A stretch of 64,000 nt of DNA. Source: Spirodela intermedia. Taxonomy: Eukaryota > Streptophyta > Magnoliopsida > Alismatales > Araceae. The notes under the pieces were generated by a model that saw only the letters and a program-made list of their open reading frames with translations, did not search any database and was not told where the DNA came from. Position 1 is the first letter of the stretch, and each line of letters starts with the position of its first letter. Shown one piece after another: positions 40,354 to 51,682 of this stretch. A program made the position numbers and the translations under genes. The stretch lies in NCBI GenBank assembly GCA_902729315.2, contig LR746272.1, positions 9,294,327-9,358,326 on the forward strand, written 5' to 3'.

Positions 40354-40373
40354 CACGTGCCGATCGGCACGTG
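40354..40373. promoter_or_regulatory. 20-bp perfect palindrome with two G-boxes
   Basis: CACGTG-CCGATCGG-CACGTG reads the same on both strands over its full 20 bp, with a G-box at each end and centres 14 bp apart. G-boxes bind bZIP and bHLH factors as dimers. It lies 1.78 kb upstream of the PH gene start and 0.83 kb past the DUF1639 stop, so its target is unclear. Confidence 0.6.
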
Positions 40374-41205
40374 GGGCCAAGCTTAGGATTCCCAAGTAGG
40401 CTCGAAGTCTGCGACCGGGCCGTCTCTTATCCGAATTTACTCGGACCACTAGGCAGGGCCCACAACGGACCAGGCGTCGCCACGTATCTTATTATTTTTT
40501 CTACGTGGAGAAAGTCCGGCGGAAAAGGAAATGCGTCAAAATTATTAATTATATCCACGAGTGAAGTAATATATGGGTACATATATAATTTAATAAATTA
40601 TATATGTACACCCCCACCATAAAGGGTAGAAAATCCTCGTCTTCCTCGTCATGGAGATGGCCCATTTGTACAAGACGCAAGAGAGAGAGAGAGAGAGAGT
40701 TACAACGTGGTGGGGGGGGGGGGGGAACCCTTCGTCTTCCTCCGTCCGTCTCCCCTCGGAAAAAGGGGGGGCGCGGTGGGGCGGTCGATCACCGCAAAAA
40801 AGAGAAAAAAAGGGGGACTTGGAGAGAATAAAAACAGGAAAGAGTCGTCGCCTTCTTGCCCCCCCCCCCCCCTTCTCCTCTCCCTCATCTCCAGGGTTTC
40901 TCGTTCCCTGGCGCAGCCGAGTCATTCCGATTCGCTGTCCATGCTCTCCATGCCCTTCAACCCCCTTCTCTTCTGCAAGCAAGGAAGAAACCAGACCATC
41001 AGAGAAGAAGAAAAGAAACCCACAACTCGACACCATCGACCACTCTCTGTCTCTCTCTGTGTCTGTCGGTCTCTCTCTCTCTCCCCCTCAAAGGGAATAA
41101 AGCATTAATGGTGTTTCTGCCGACCCAGAGGAGGGCGGCATTCGGGGGCATTCAATCCATCCCCCGCCGGCCGCAAGAGCCCGAGCCCCAGAGGAGTCTC
41201 TCTCC

Positions 41206-43018
41206 TTAAAGGCGTCGTTGATCCTCGGAGAAAAGAAGAAAAGTCAGCGGGACAGGAAGGGAGGAGGAGGGCTGCGATTACCTTCTTCACGGACTTCTTC
41301 TCCCTGACTTCGTATCGGCCTCGCGTCAAATCGGAGAGCCACATCCCCGGGAACACGTACTGCCCAGAAGAACGGTCAACCGTGGAATTAGGATCGGGAA
41401 GCTCGATCGAAGATGGTATACCCGGAGAGAACATGCTCACGAACATGGCGGATTTCGATCGATCGAAGATGGTATACCTGGAGGGTCTTGTCAATGTTCT
41501 TGGCCCGCTTCTTGGGTCGCTGGGGGAGCTTGGAGCCCTTCATTGCCAGGAAATCGTCCTCCTTCTCCTTCCTCGAGAGGGAGAGGTATATCCTCGGCCA
41601 CTCGAACAGATCCAAATTCAGCCTCTCTTTCGCGGCCGCCGCCGGTGGCGGCGCCGCAGCATCGCCGCCGTCTCGCTCGGCAGAGGGCGTGGAGCCCACG
41701 CCATCCGCCTCGTGGAAACCCGCCCGCAGGCCGTTGGCGGCGGCGCAGGCGGCGGCCATCTTGCTCCCCTTGGGCAGCGGCGGCGGCGGAGATCTGGTCT
41801 CCGCTCGAACCACCCCCCCGGATCGTTCCTCCCCGCTCCTGATCCAGGAAAAAAGGGAAAAAGGGGGAAGACGACGATGTTAGTGAACGGGAAGTGGTGA
41901 CAGAGAAAGACGTGATATTACATTTATATTGAGAAATCTTGTCTACCCGGTCGCCTGTCATTGGAGAGAGAGAAGAGAGAGAAAGGCCCGTGGAGTCACA
42001 GTGGGGCACAGTTACCATCCAAGGTAAGGCGCGGGGGGGGCTTTAAAGCGGAGGCCACAAAAGCAGAACCAGAGGGAGGGGAAGGAGACGACAGGCTAGG
42101 GTTTCGGGTGGCAATTCGGACAGGATCCTACCCTCCTCCCTCTTTCCTCGCAGGGAGCCGACGAGGACCAGACGACCAGACGACGCAGAGCGACGAAGAA
42201 AAGGAAGACGAGATTATTATAAAATAAGATTCACCTTCAATCGAATTAGAAAGAAATGCGGGGGCGGAGGAAGGTATGAATGGCGGCGGATTAGGTCCAA
42301 CCAGAGGGAGGAGACGATGGAGACAGAAGACCAGACAGCGGAGAAGAACATCAGCCGATGCAATAATCCACTCGGGCACGAGGAGCATAAAAAAGAAAAG
42401 AAAAACGGAAAAAAGGGGATCGCCGGTACGAACAGCGACTCCGCGGTTCTTCTATCTCCTCCGGCGAAGAAAAAACAAGTAAAAAAAATGGATCGAAACA
42501 CAAGAGTATGCTGATGCGAGAGAGGAGCATTCGATCTTACGAAAAGGCAGAATTAGGAACAGAAACTTCACCGGAGAAACTCAGATCTGATATGGAGGAA
42601 GGAGAAATCAGATCGCAAACCTGTTGTTGGCAGCGGAGCCCAGAGAATCGCGTACGGACGGGCAGGCCCTCAGGTTGGCTCCTCGGCTGTAGCCTCCTCC
42701 GGCAGGGGGCATCGCAGCCGCCAGCTGCTTGTCGGAGGAGGGAACCGGCATCCTCCGCTGCATCTTGGCCACCTGTTTCGAGCGGGAGGAAGACGACGGC
42801 TCGTCCCCGGCCGCACGGCCCTCCGCCCTCGAGCCCCGGGACCTCTTGTTGTGGCCCCACTGAAGCACGATATCGCCGCCTCGGGTGTGGTTGCTCCCAT
42901 TGATCTCATGATGGCTCAAAACCTTCGCCGCCGCGTGGTTGTCGCGGTGGTGGCCGGAGTCCGCCGGAGGAAGAGGGTAGCTGGGGAAATGATGTTCTTG
43001 GCCGGCGGAAGGGTTCGT

Positions 43019-43053
<35 letters not shown>

Positions 43054-43567
43054 TCGCGGACGACGAGGACGACCTCACTCTCAGGGGCTTCGCCTCGCTG
43101 TAGCCAGAGAAATTGGGAATCCTGCCGTTTTCCGGGCGGTCGTCGTCCTTGGAGCTCTTCACGCTGGACTTCCTTCCATTGCTCAGAGGAAGACACTCCG
43201 GACTCACTCTCTGGTATCTGCAAACAGGTAGAAAAACGAAAAAGAAATCACAAACAGAGAAATCCATGACGAACATCGGCTGCTATTCTAGGAATCGGGA
43301 GAAATCTCAACACAGAAATCGTTCTCGAAATTACTCAAGAAGGAGGTGATCCCCCTCTGCGGTGGATCGAACGGCGAGAACCGGAGAAAGATAACCCCAA
43401 TAAAGGAAGGAGAAGAAAATGGAAACGGGGTATGGAGAGAGAGAGAGAGAGAGAGATAGAGGAGGGTGGAGGGATGCATACCCTTCGCGGCTTCCCACTT
43501 CTCCGGTTGACGAAAGAAATGGGAAGAAAAAAGACATGACAGAAGGCGTCGAAGCTCTGAGATCCAT
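41206..43567 (-). CDS. DUF1639 family protein
   Basis: Five exons: 43567-43482 (uncertain), 43217-42621, 41838-41478, 41359-41282, 41223-41206, giving about 379 aa. The DUF1639 core is clear: LNLDLFEWPRIYLSLSRKEK, then KLPQRPKKRAKNID and, after an intron, VFPGMWLSDLTRGRYEVREK with a lysine-rich end. The N-terminal half contains serine, alanine and threonine runs (SSSSSATAAAAAAATTTTT) and VLQWGHNKRSRGSRAE, also seen in relatives. The family is plant-specific, basic, probably nuclear, and of unknown function. The first exon rests only on an ATG, a compatible donor (gtatgc) and phase; the true start may differ. The last exon adds five residues after a good pyrimidine-rich acceptor. Confidence 0.82.
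43015..43055. repeat. (CGT/CGC)n trinucleotide tract in DUF1639 exon 2
   Basis: Encodes the alanine and threonine runs on the minus strand. Such tracts often vary in length between individuals. Confidence 0.85.
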
Positions 43568-44689
43568 TACGAAGATCAGAGCGACAATCATCAGGGAAAA
43601 AATTCGAATCAAATGCACAGAAGAACTGAATCCTCCGCCGGATCCCAACCAGATCTTGACGATAAACGAAAAGCGACCGGATTTTGTATCACGGAATGAC
43701 GAAAAATACAGCGCGTTGCAGAGGATAGGGCATAGGAAAGAGAAGAACACGGAGATGTTAGTGCTCCTAGGTTTATCCTGGAATCTCAACTCCCTGCCCC
43801 TCGGACTCGCATAAACCGATCTCCCATCTGCGACCGAGGCAGAAGAACAAACTTCGCGGGAAGAAATTTATAACCGAGTTCGGCAAGAAGACGGGGTACG
43901 ACAATGGTCGAGCCGCAACCAGGACGGAAAGCATAACGACGAGAGATTTTCGAAGGTCCTCTGGCTCCTCCGGTGATGAACAGACCGGAAACGATGATGA
44001 TAAACACAGAACGATAGCCATCGGTGGAATCAGAAGAAAAGAGTGGTGGATGCAGTGGAAAAGTGCCCAAAAATACAGACCCAGTAAACTCTCGAGACTC
44101 GGCGAAGGGATCCACCGGAAAAACGGAAGCAAGAGGCATGGAGTGGCCTCCGACGAGAGATGATAGCCTGCAACTGATGAGAAACCCGTCTCCGGCGATC
44201 CAGGTCTGTGGGAGGTCAGAAGCCTCCGTGACCCAGCATCCGCGGGATGATCTTGAGCTGAGAAAAGGCCTCCTCGTTCCGGATTTGACAGGGAGTCGTC
44301 ATTTCCCTGGGAAAGGACGGGAAACAACGGAGAGAAGAACGAGGGCGAGAATAACCAGCAAGAGAAACGCCGATCTACGAGAGAGGGGAGCCATAGGAAA
44401 ACGATTCAAGCAAACAACGGTGAGTGGGCCGTCATCGAAGATAATGGAAATTTCCTGGGAAATCCCAACGAACCTCATCATGCCCGATATCAGGAGGATT
44501 CAGGCAGAAGCCCACGCCACAGCGGCGCTGAACATGGCATGGCTGTCTCTACAGAGCCTGTCATCAATCCCAGCACCTTCTCTTCGTCCGTCTTCCGGTT
44601 CCGTTTCTCCCCCAGCCAAAATGTTCTCAGCGCAGGAAGGAAAATGAGCAAGGCAATGAACAGCCAGAAGGCAGGAAAGGCCAGGGAAG

Positions 44690-44730
44690 AGGAGGAGGAG
44701 GAGGAGGAGGAGGAGGAGGAGGAGGAAGAG
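44690..44730. repeat. (GAG)n tract
   Basis: About 13 GAG/GGA units, producing spurious poly-Glu and poly-Ser frames on the two strands. Confidence 0.85.
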
Positions 44731-45185
44731 GGCAATGAAGAAGAGAGGTTCAGGGGGATGATACACGGCGGAGTGCGAGCAGGAGCGGAGCTGCAGGTAC
44801 ACGGGGTTGAAACAGATTAATATAGCGTTTTTCTCGAATGGCTTTCCCCACGATACCCCTCTGCCTCATACTTCCCGAATTCTCCGAAATACCCCCCCCG
44901 CAGCAGCATCTTGCCGGAGACGTCTCCGCAGGGGCGGCGCCGCCGTAGATCTTGGGCAGGGAAGGAAGAGAGGGGGTGCTACTCCGACCGATGGGCTCCC
45001 CCGCTGCCGGCGCCGCCGCCATCGTCTTCATCCTCTGGGTGGAACTCTGCGTTTCTAGGGTTCCCTTGGTAGCTTCGGGAAGACGCTCACCGGACATCGC
45101 ACCCCGCTCCTCCTGCGATTATCTCCCTCTTTTTCTCTCCGCATATTTATATTCATATATAGAAGCTGTCTCCGAATCACTTCCT

Positions 45186-45241
45186 AATCCGGAATCGAAT
45201 CCCGGATTTCAGAGGGGAGTTAAAGAGAGAGCTCTTTAACT
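45186..45241. repeat. Two adjacent inverted repeats
   Basis: Arms aatccgg (45186-45192) and ccggatt (45202-45208) form one potential hairpin. Ten bases further, agttaaagag (45218-45227) and ctctttaact (45232-45241) form a second with a 4-base spacer. They lie 43 bp before a (CT)n tract. Confidence 0.7.
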
Positions 45242-45280
45242 GCCCCATCGCCGCTCTCTCAGCCGTCGTAATTATTTAAC

Positions 45281-45283
<3 letters not shown>

Positions 45284-45328
<45 letters not shown>
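45284..45328. repeat. (CT)n microsatellite
   Basis: About 22 CT units in the intergenic region. Confidence 0.9.
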
Positions 45329-45329
<1 letters not shown>

Positions 45330-46315
45330 TCAGTGGATAACCGTCCGATGCGTGACCGCGTCATCAATCGGGTTCTGCGGTTTGATCTGTTTTGGGCCGC
45401 CCGAGGCCCGAAAAGACGGATGGCCCTCGATCGCATCGACGGAGCCACAGTCGCCGATCCGACGGCTTTTCCTTTTCCTTTTGGGCCCCACGGCCCCGTG
45501 CGACCAGTTTTCAAACTCTGATGGGCGAGGGTTTTTCTCATAAACACCCTCGATTCCCCGGAAAATTTATATTTCCTAGGATCATTGATCGGACGGCTGA
45601 TGGCCGGTCAGATGTGATCATGGTGGACCCTTCCGCTCGCGGGCAGACCGCCGCTACCGGACAAACCTCCTGCCGCCGGTCATGCGGAGGACCACACGCC
45701 TCTCTGTGTCCCCTAGAGAGATAGGATACGGATCGCGTGAGCGGCACTCACGGTCCGTATCAAATGCACCTAGGCGCTACACTCGGCTGAAACAAAAAGA
45801 AACCAAGGGAGTCGCTCTCTCATCTTCAAGTAGGAGGGAGCACGTTTGTCGTTATGCTCGGCTGGGAAGAGCGCAGCCACTTCGGTGCAGAGTGAAACGT
45901 GCTAGAGGGAATCAGATGCCCCGCCGTCGTCGTTGGCGCGACGCACCGAGAGCGTGGACGCTACGCATCGTACGCGCCATGATGGTTGCCGCCCATCGCG
46001 TGTGACCGTTGCCGGGTTGGGTTCCACCCATGGTGACCGAGGTACGCACTGATACGCATCCGTCCAACGATAGCGGGGACGGTCTAGCGGCCATGGGCCC
46101 CACCATGGCAGCCCACTCATGACCATTAATAGTAATAATGAGCTGGGACGGTGACGATTATCGGCAAATAATTCCCCCCTCCAACGCGTCGTTCTCTCCT
46201 TCAATAATGGGCCTCCAATTTGGTCCAACATATGCGCAATACCGGCCCAATAAAGGTTCAAATTTTTACACCCGAAAAAGTCTGAAAAATTCCAACCCGT
46301 TGACTCTACAAGTTG

Positions 46316-47743
46316 TCAACTCCTCTGGTTGTCAATCAACAGGGCATCGATGTTCCGTTTGCCGTCGGGGCCCTTCCGGTACCACGAGGAGACGTAATCT
46401 CCATACACGACGCCGCGGTACCGCGCCGGAGAGCCGCCGCCGCCGGCGACGAGCGGCGCCGCCGGCAATATCTCCACGCTCTTGGAAGGATCGTAGAAGG
46501 CGGCGACGGAGAGCCGCGGTCGGTCCGGGTTGACCACCGCGCGATGGACGGAGCTCCTGTACTCGCCGTTCGTTATAATCTGCGAAGAAGGAGAATATCC
46601 CACGGCAGTCAGAGAGAAAAGCATCCCATCGCCGGCGAGATCTCAGAGGATTGAATGCATCAATGGTGATGAAGGGAAAGCCAACCTCTGTTTGGTCAGC
46701 CAGGATGACGATGACGGCGCCGGGAAGAGGAACAATGGGGATCCAAAGCCCGTCCTTGAGAACCTCAAGGCCGCCAACGTCGTCCTGGATCAGGAGCGTG
46801 ATGGCTCCCATGTCGGAGTGAGATTGAAGGCCGAGGGCGAGCTCCGGTTGAGGGCACGGAGGGTAGAAGCTGACTGTAATGTTCTGGTAGACCTCTCCGA
46901 TCGCCTCCTCGATGAAGGAAGGAGCCAAGCTCAGGCTCTCAGAGGCCATCCGCAGGAGCTTCTGCGCGAGCTCCCTCATGGCGTCGCTGTACTCCGCCAC
47001 CACTTCCCTGCGACATTTTTCCGAGACACAAAAATCCGTTCCCCGGCCGAATGCCATCACGATCAAGAACAACGAGCAGGAAGAAAATTCAATCCACCAG
47101 GAAGAACAGAACAGAACAGCACAGCCTTCTTCATTCCATCATCGATGATCGACAGAAAGGGGAAAGAATCGGCAGCGCCAAACGTACGAGCAGGTAAGCC
47201 CTAAATCTGCAGAATCGATGGATGGATGGAAGATCGACGATAACCTAACCTGTAATCCCCCAAGTCTGGCCACCGGCTAGGGTTCCGCCGTGACAGAGGG
47301 AGGGTGTGGTGGTCGAAGTAGTCCCGCCAATCGAGCACGCTGTCGTCCTTGGAGAGCATCCGACTCCCGTAGCCCTCCGAGGCCGGCGATCTGGAATCGC
47401 AGGAGTACGCCCGCTTCTCATCTTGGGGAAGATCGAAGAAGCGCCGCCCCGCGGCGATCATCCGCTCGAGCAGATCGCGAGGGATTCCATGATTCACGAT
47501 CTGGAAGGCGCCCCACTCCCCACACGCCCTCTGAATCTCCCTCCTCACATCCTCGAAGCTCGCCGGATCGAACAGGAACAGATCCACCACGGGAACCCCC
47601 TCCCCGGGCGCCGGCAGGGACTCGTTCATCCGCCGCCCCGCCGGGCGAGCCTCCGGTGGCTGAATGTATTCCCTGGGCAGCTGCTTCAGACCCGCTTCCG
47701 CTATGCTCTGCACCCTCTGTGGCGGCGCTGTCTTGGCTTCCAT
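46316..47743 (-). CDS. 2-oxoglutarate/Fe(II)-dependent dioxygenase (DOXC class)
   Basis: Three exons in phase give 359 aa: 47743-47250, 47007-46686, 46579-46316. The N-terminal DIOX_N region contains VPVVDLFLFDP and CGEWGAFQIVNHGI. The iron-binding triad is H228 and D230 (QSHSDMGAIT) and H284 (SSVHRAVVN). R294 and S296 (RPRLS) form the 2-oxoglutarate-binding RxS motif. NITVSFYPPCPQPELALGL is typical of flavonoid/hormone-type plant 2OGDs. The C-terminus YGDYVSSWYRKGPDGKRNID places it with the large group of specialised or hormone-modifying enzymes; the substrate cannot be deduced. All catalytic residues are intact. It is expected to be cytosolic. The A1-type cyclin gene lies 627 bp upstream on the same strand. 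Confidence 0.93.
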
Positions 47744-48370
47744 CTCCACAGAGATAGAGACAGAGAGACAGAGAGATCGGGGGCTAGGTGGGGAGATTAG
47801 CATCCTCCACTCTGCGGGGAAGATCCTGCCTATTATCCTTCTATTATATCTAATTATTACTATAATATCGCAAATCTTGAGCATGGTTTTCCTCCAAAGT
47901 CGCCAAGAAAGAAGCTTCATCACATGCCAGGAGAGACAGACCAGAACCAATTGGGTAAAATTCATTCCAAGTCCAGACGAACGTCCCTCGAGAAAAAAGG
48001 TCCCTTTTTTTTGCAAAAAAAAAGAAAAGAAAAGAGCCTCGGCAACATGGTCAACGGCGATTACCCACTGGATCAAACTTGAGAGGACACAATTTCTCAC
48101 AGAATCAGTCAACGTCATGGCCCTCGAATCTTACATCATAAGGTTATTTTTGTCGGAAATCGAGGGAAAATGACGGCCAAATTGGGGCTGAAGAAGAAGA
48201 ACAAGAAACACCAGCTAAAATGAATGGTCCCACAGACATTACAAAAGCCACGGGGGGCTGTGAAAAAAAAAACCGAATGAATGAAAAAAGTCAACGGATG
48301 CTCGCACCTCGACCCTCCCTCCAACAGGCGGTTGGAATCTCCTCTCTCTCTCAGAAGAATGAAACGCCTT
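47744..48370. other. 2OGD promoter / cyclin 3' flank
   Basis: 627 bp between two minus-strand genes. The 2OGD leader is CT-rich on its sense strand (47745-47780). Three GTCAAC motifs occur at about 48048, 48108 and 48291. No gene is seen. Confidence 0.5.
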
Positions 48371-51300
48371 CTAGTGAACCAGATCCTGGAAGTACTCAGA
48401 GGGTATTGAAGCCGGGCAGTACTTCTTCGCCACAAACTTGTACTGGACGAACCCAGCAGGGTCAATCAGATTGAGAAGTCAGGAGTTAAAGGGAAGATAT
48501 TCGCGTTGACTTTTTACCTTATGTTGACTGTACTTCTCCCTAATCGCAGGCAAGCTGCTGGAACCGCTGTTGCAGAAGAGCCGATGTAGATCCTTCACGC
48601 AGACACACAACGCCGAGGGATGATACTGGGTGTAATGTCTCAGCGTAGCATTCTGCATGATTATAATTACTTATTTATTTAATTAATCAACCAACTGGTC
48701 AACTGATTAATGTGTCAACGTACCCATGGTCTTTTAGTGGGCAACAGCATGAATTTCGCCAGAAAAATCGCCGAAGCAGCGATAATCGATGGAGAGTAAC
48801 TGAGGAAACTGTACTCGAGAAGGGATAGCTCGGCAACGTAGTTAGCCAGGAACTCCAGATGCAATGGGGGAACCTGCAGAATGCATTCTATATAAGCATC
48901 ATGACGAAGGGAAGGGAAGGAAAGGAGCACGCAGGTTTGGAGGAGAGACATACATCCTCAGAGTGCTGAGCAGCTCTGACGAACCTCCTGTGAGGGAGGT
49001 AACCACCAAAGCTTAGGATTCAGAGACATGGTTGAACAAAACGATGGAGGAAAGCTCGCATAAGATTAATTACCTCAAGAAACATTTCACTGTCGGCGCT
49101 GTCACCTCAAATTTCAAATATCTCAGGACCGTGGCTTCCATATCCAATACCTGGATGAACTCCTCTAAGCGAAAATTCAAGGAAAAAAAAAAGAAAACAG
49201 AAAAGGGATTGTCCTCCATAAATTACTACACTCACCTCCTCTTTAACATAGGTATTGTCAGTTATATAGCAAAATTCTTCCACTTGCGGGGCACAGATCT
49301 CCTCATATTTGCTGAAAAAAACCAAAATCGTTGGTCATATTTATCTTAGGAAAATGTACAGAGCGAGGAAGAATCGCCACTCAGAACTATTTTCACTTAC
49401 GCGGCAATCAGCATAGAAGCCACTCCGAGCAACTGTAGCTGTTGTCTGTTCATCTCATTACCAGAAAGATAGCGGTCAATGTAGTTAACAGTCAAGTATA
49501 ATGTGTCCGGTACAAGCCTATATTCTTCAGAAACCTGCATAGGAGAAACAATTGATATGCTAGAAGAGAAAAAAAGGATATAGTTAAGTAGAAGAAGCAG
49601 TATGCACCTCCACAAGCCAATCAACTAAGATCGCACGCATGCTAGGATTTATGTCCTTTTGAAGCACCTCCATGAAATTTGTCGATGGCCTTCTTTTAGT
49701 CTGTCATAGGCCACAAAAATATCAAAAACAGAACATGCCCCAAAGATGTCGGTGAAAAAAATTCATTTAAAGAGAAATAATTGGGAAATTTTTCAATAAG
49801 GGAACTTGTTAATAATAAACGAGCAGCTATTTTATTTTTATTTTTTATTTGAAACTGAATTTTCCCATCGTGCTACTTTTTGCCTCTGACTTTAGATCTA
49901 TAGGGACAAGTAGAACTATGCATGCCCTCCTATGCTCCATCATCAGGTCTTAAAATGGTCGAGCCTTTGATTTAGAAGATCTGAAAATATTTTTCATGAC
50001 TTCTAAGTGAAGAGAGTTTCTTTTCTGTTAGTGTTCATAGAGAATTGAGAAAGCTTCACTATGTCACTCTCATGCATTCTAATCGACCAGATGGGCTTAA
50101 ACAACAAAACAAAATCGTCCAATGACTATAACAAAAAAAAAAATAAGAAAAATTAAATCCGAATCAGAGAAAGCATAGGCAGTGGAACATTATAGCATCT
50201 CCAGATAATCGGAAAAAATATGTCACCTCAGCTATGCGTAGATGGTTGTAAATGTCACAAGCTAGTGATGCGCAGAATTGTGGATCACCATAATTAGTAT
50301 CAACATCAACAACGTCAAGTTTTTCCATGCCCAGTATAACATCCTTCTTCCATTTACGTCCTGAAGAGATTTGGCGACATCAAAAAGAACAATAAATTGA
50401 AAATTTTCTGGAGTATTTATGTTTAGGTGAAACTGACAAATAAACTGCCTCGGATTGATTGCTACAAAGATTCTTAATGCAAAATGAGGTATCTGACGAA
50501 AAAAATCAAACCTGCACTGTCCGAATGCTCGGAGATGCAGAGGTTTTCAGATGCCCGGCTCCCCAAAGCGGTCACTGATGAGGAATCTAAACTATCTAGG
50601 TACTCAATATCAGGACTTTTCATAGAATCGCAGGTTGACAAAGTTTCGTCAACAGAAACAGAACATCCAGCTGACTGAGGTGGTGACAGCACATTATTGC
50701 AGCGAGCAAGATGTCCAAGAACACCACTACTAGGAGCAGCACTGACCGGGGGCATTCTCTCTTTCTGAGGAATACCAATAGAAGGCTTCACCAACGACGA
50801 CGGAACCAGAGGAATTTTCTGGACGCCTGCATCAGCAACTCCTCTAGCTGGTTTCATTGTAAAGGATCCGACTGTATTTGGAGCATGTCCTTTCTGAGTA
50901 GACAGATTGAAAAAACATTCAGAATTAAGTAAAATTGACGATAAATTATTGAGAAAAAAAATCGGAAAAGTACCCATGAATAGGCCAAAGTCAATTATAT
51001 AGAATGGACGTGAGTAAGCAATGCGTCGGTATGATCCCAAAGGAATACATTTTCGTTATGAACTTTTTTTTATATCTAAGTGATGCAAATCCTGAGTTGA
51101 TTCCAGTGAAGTGATGAAAAACTCAAGACACGTGGACCAAAATCACCATTTTTCATCAAGCCTCCTAGTACCTAGCATGGACGACGTCTCCCTAGATACT
51201 AATGATTCCCAGGAATCTACGATAAGAAAAAAAGGATGATTAACGAATAAACGAGGGAAAGAGTGAGGTGGAGATAGAGCTCCTCTTGTGTAGCGATTCC

Positions 51301-51682
51301 GAATCTAAAAAATGTTTGACACGTGAACAAAACCAAGGTAATTATCCAGAAACCCAAGAGGCAGTTGACCTCTAAGATACATGATTACATGCGTGCATTA
51401 ACGGCGACGAGGAAATCAATTAAACGGTGGACAACCAGAAAATTTTCTGTAAAAACTTTTAACGACATGCATTTTTACCTTCGTGGCCGACGGACGCGCA
51501 GAGTTACTCCCCGCGTTGCTCTGGTTCGTCAGGTTCCTGAGAGCAACCCGCTTCTTCGCTTGCTGTTGCGATGTCTGCGCTACCTTCCCGACGTTCTCCG
51601 CCGCAGGCCTCTTTGCCAGAGACGAAGACGACGGAGGAGGAACCGATGAGCCGAAAGATGACCGCCTGGAGACGCCAGCCAT
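48371..51682 (-). CDS. CYCA1: A1-type cyclin
   Basis: Eleven exons give 496 aa: 51682-51479, 50893-50512, 50360-50227, 49700-49608, 49534-49401, 49311-49236, 49150-49074, 48987-48954, 48873-48724, 48652-48518, 48442-48371. A destruction box RVALRNLTN (residues 45-53, RxxLxxxxN) lies in exon 1, marking it for cell-cycle-dependent proteolysis. The cyclin signature MRAILVDWLVEV starts at residue 261, with the cyclin box continuing through EEYRLVPDTLYLTVNYIDRY and AAKYEEICAPQVEEF. The C-terminal cyclin fold (LHLEFLANYVAELSLLEYSF) follows. The A-type is indicated by the LVEV(S)EEYRLVPDTLYL block; the long serine-rich N-terminus fits subclass A1. Its partner would be a CDKA kinase in S to M phase. 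The start is the only ATG in a good position; the frame is also open upstream via TTG. Confidence 0.95.

Larger units (their letters stand above)
38573..41205. other. Intergenic region between PH and DUF1639 genes
   Basis: About 2.6 kb. The left part should contain the PH gene promoter and possibly a leader exon. A 93-codon minus-strand frame at 38632-38913 is open but matches nothing I know. Two diverged copies of a roughly 95-bp segment lie at 38888-39155. A palindrome with two G-boxes is at 40354-40373. From 40590 to 41100 the sequence is low complexity (G, C, A and CT runs), giving many meaningless open frames. Confidence 0.45.
43568..46315. other. Intergenic region between DUF1639 and 2OGD genes
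   Basis: About 2.7 kb. A minus-strand frame starting near 44391 begins like a signal peptide (MAPLSRRSAFLLLVILALVL) but stops after 31 codons, and no family-like continuation was found in other frames. Another minus frame, 44750-45097, is unrecognised. Low-complexity tracts lie at 44690-44730 (GGA/GAG) and 45284-45328 (CT). The left part may hold the DUF1639 promoter and leader. Confidence 0.4.

Noticed and set aside
40590-41100. Several overlapping open frames on both strands
   Set aside because: Driven by G, C, A and CT homopolymer or dinucleotide runs; not coding-like.
44299-44391. Possible secreted peptide gene (signal-peptide-like 31-codon frame)
   Set aside because: Stops at once after the hydrophobic segment, and no intron or frame gives a recognisable mature peptide.
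44490-44820. Poly-Glu and poly-Ser frames
   Set aside because: Produced by the (GAG)n tract; no conserved domain.
45186-45208. tRNA-like T-arm (gggattcgattcc on the minus strand)
   Set aside because: No matching A box, anticodon arm or acceptor stem at the right spacing; the match is explained by a local inverted repeat.
46332-47204. Plus-strand frame of 224 codons at 46530-47204
   Set aside because: Antisense shadow of 2OGD exons 2 and 3, whose catalytic residues are intact.
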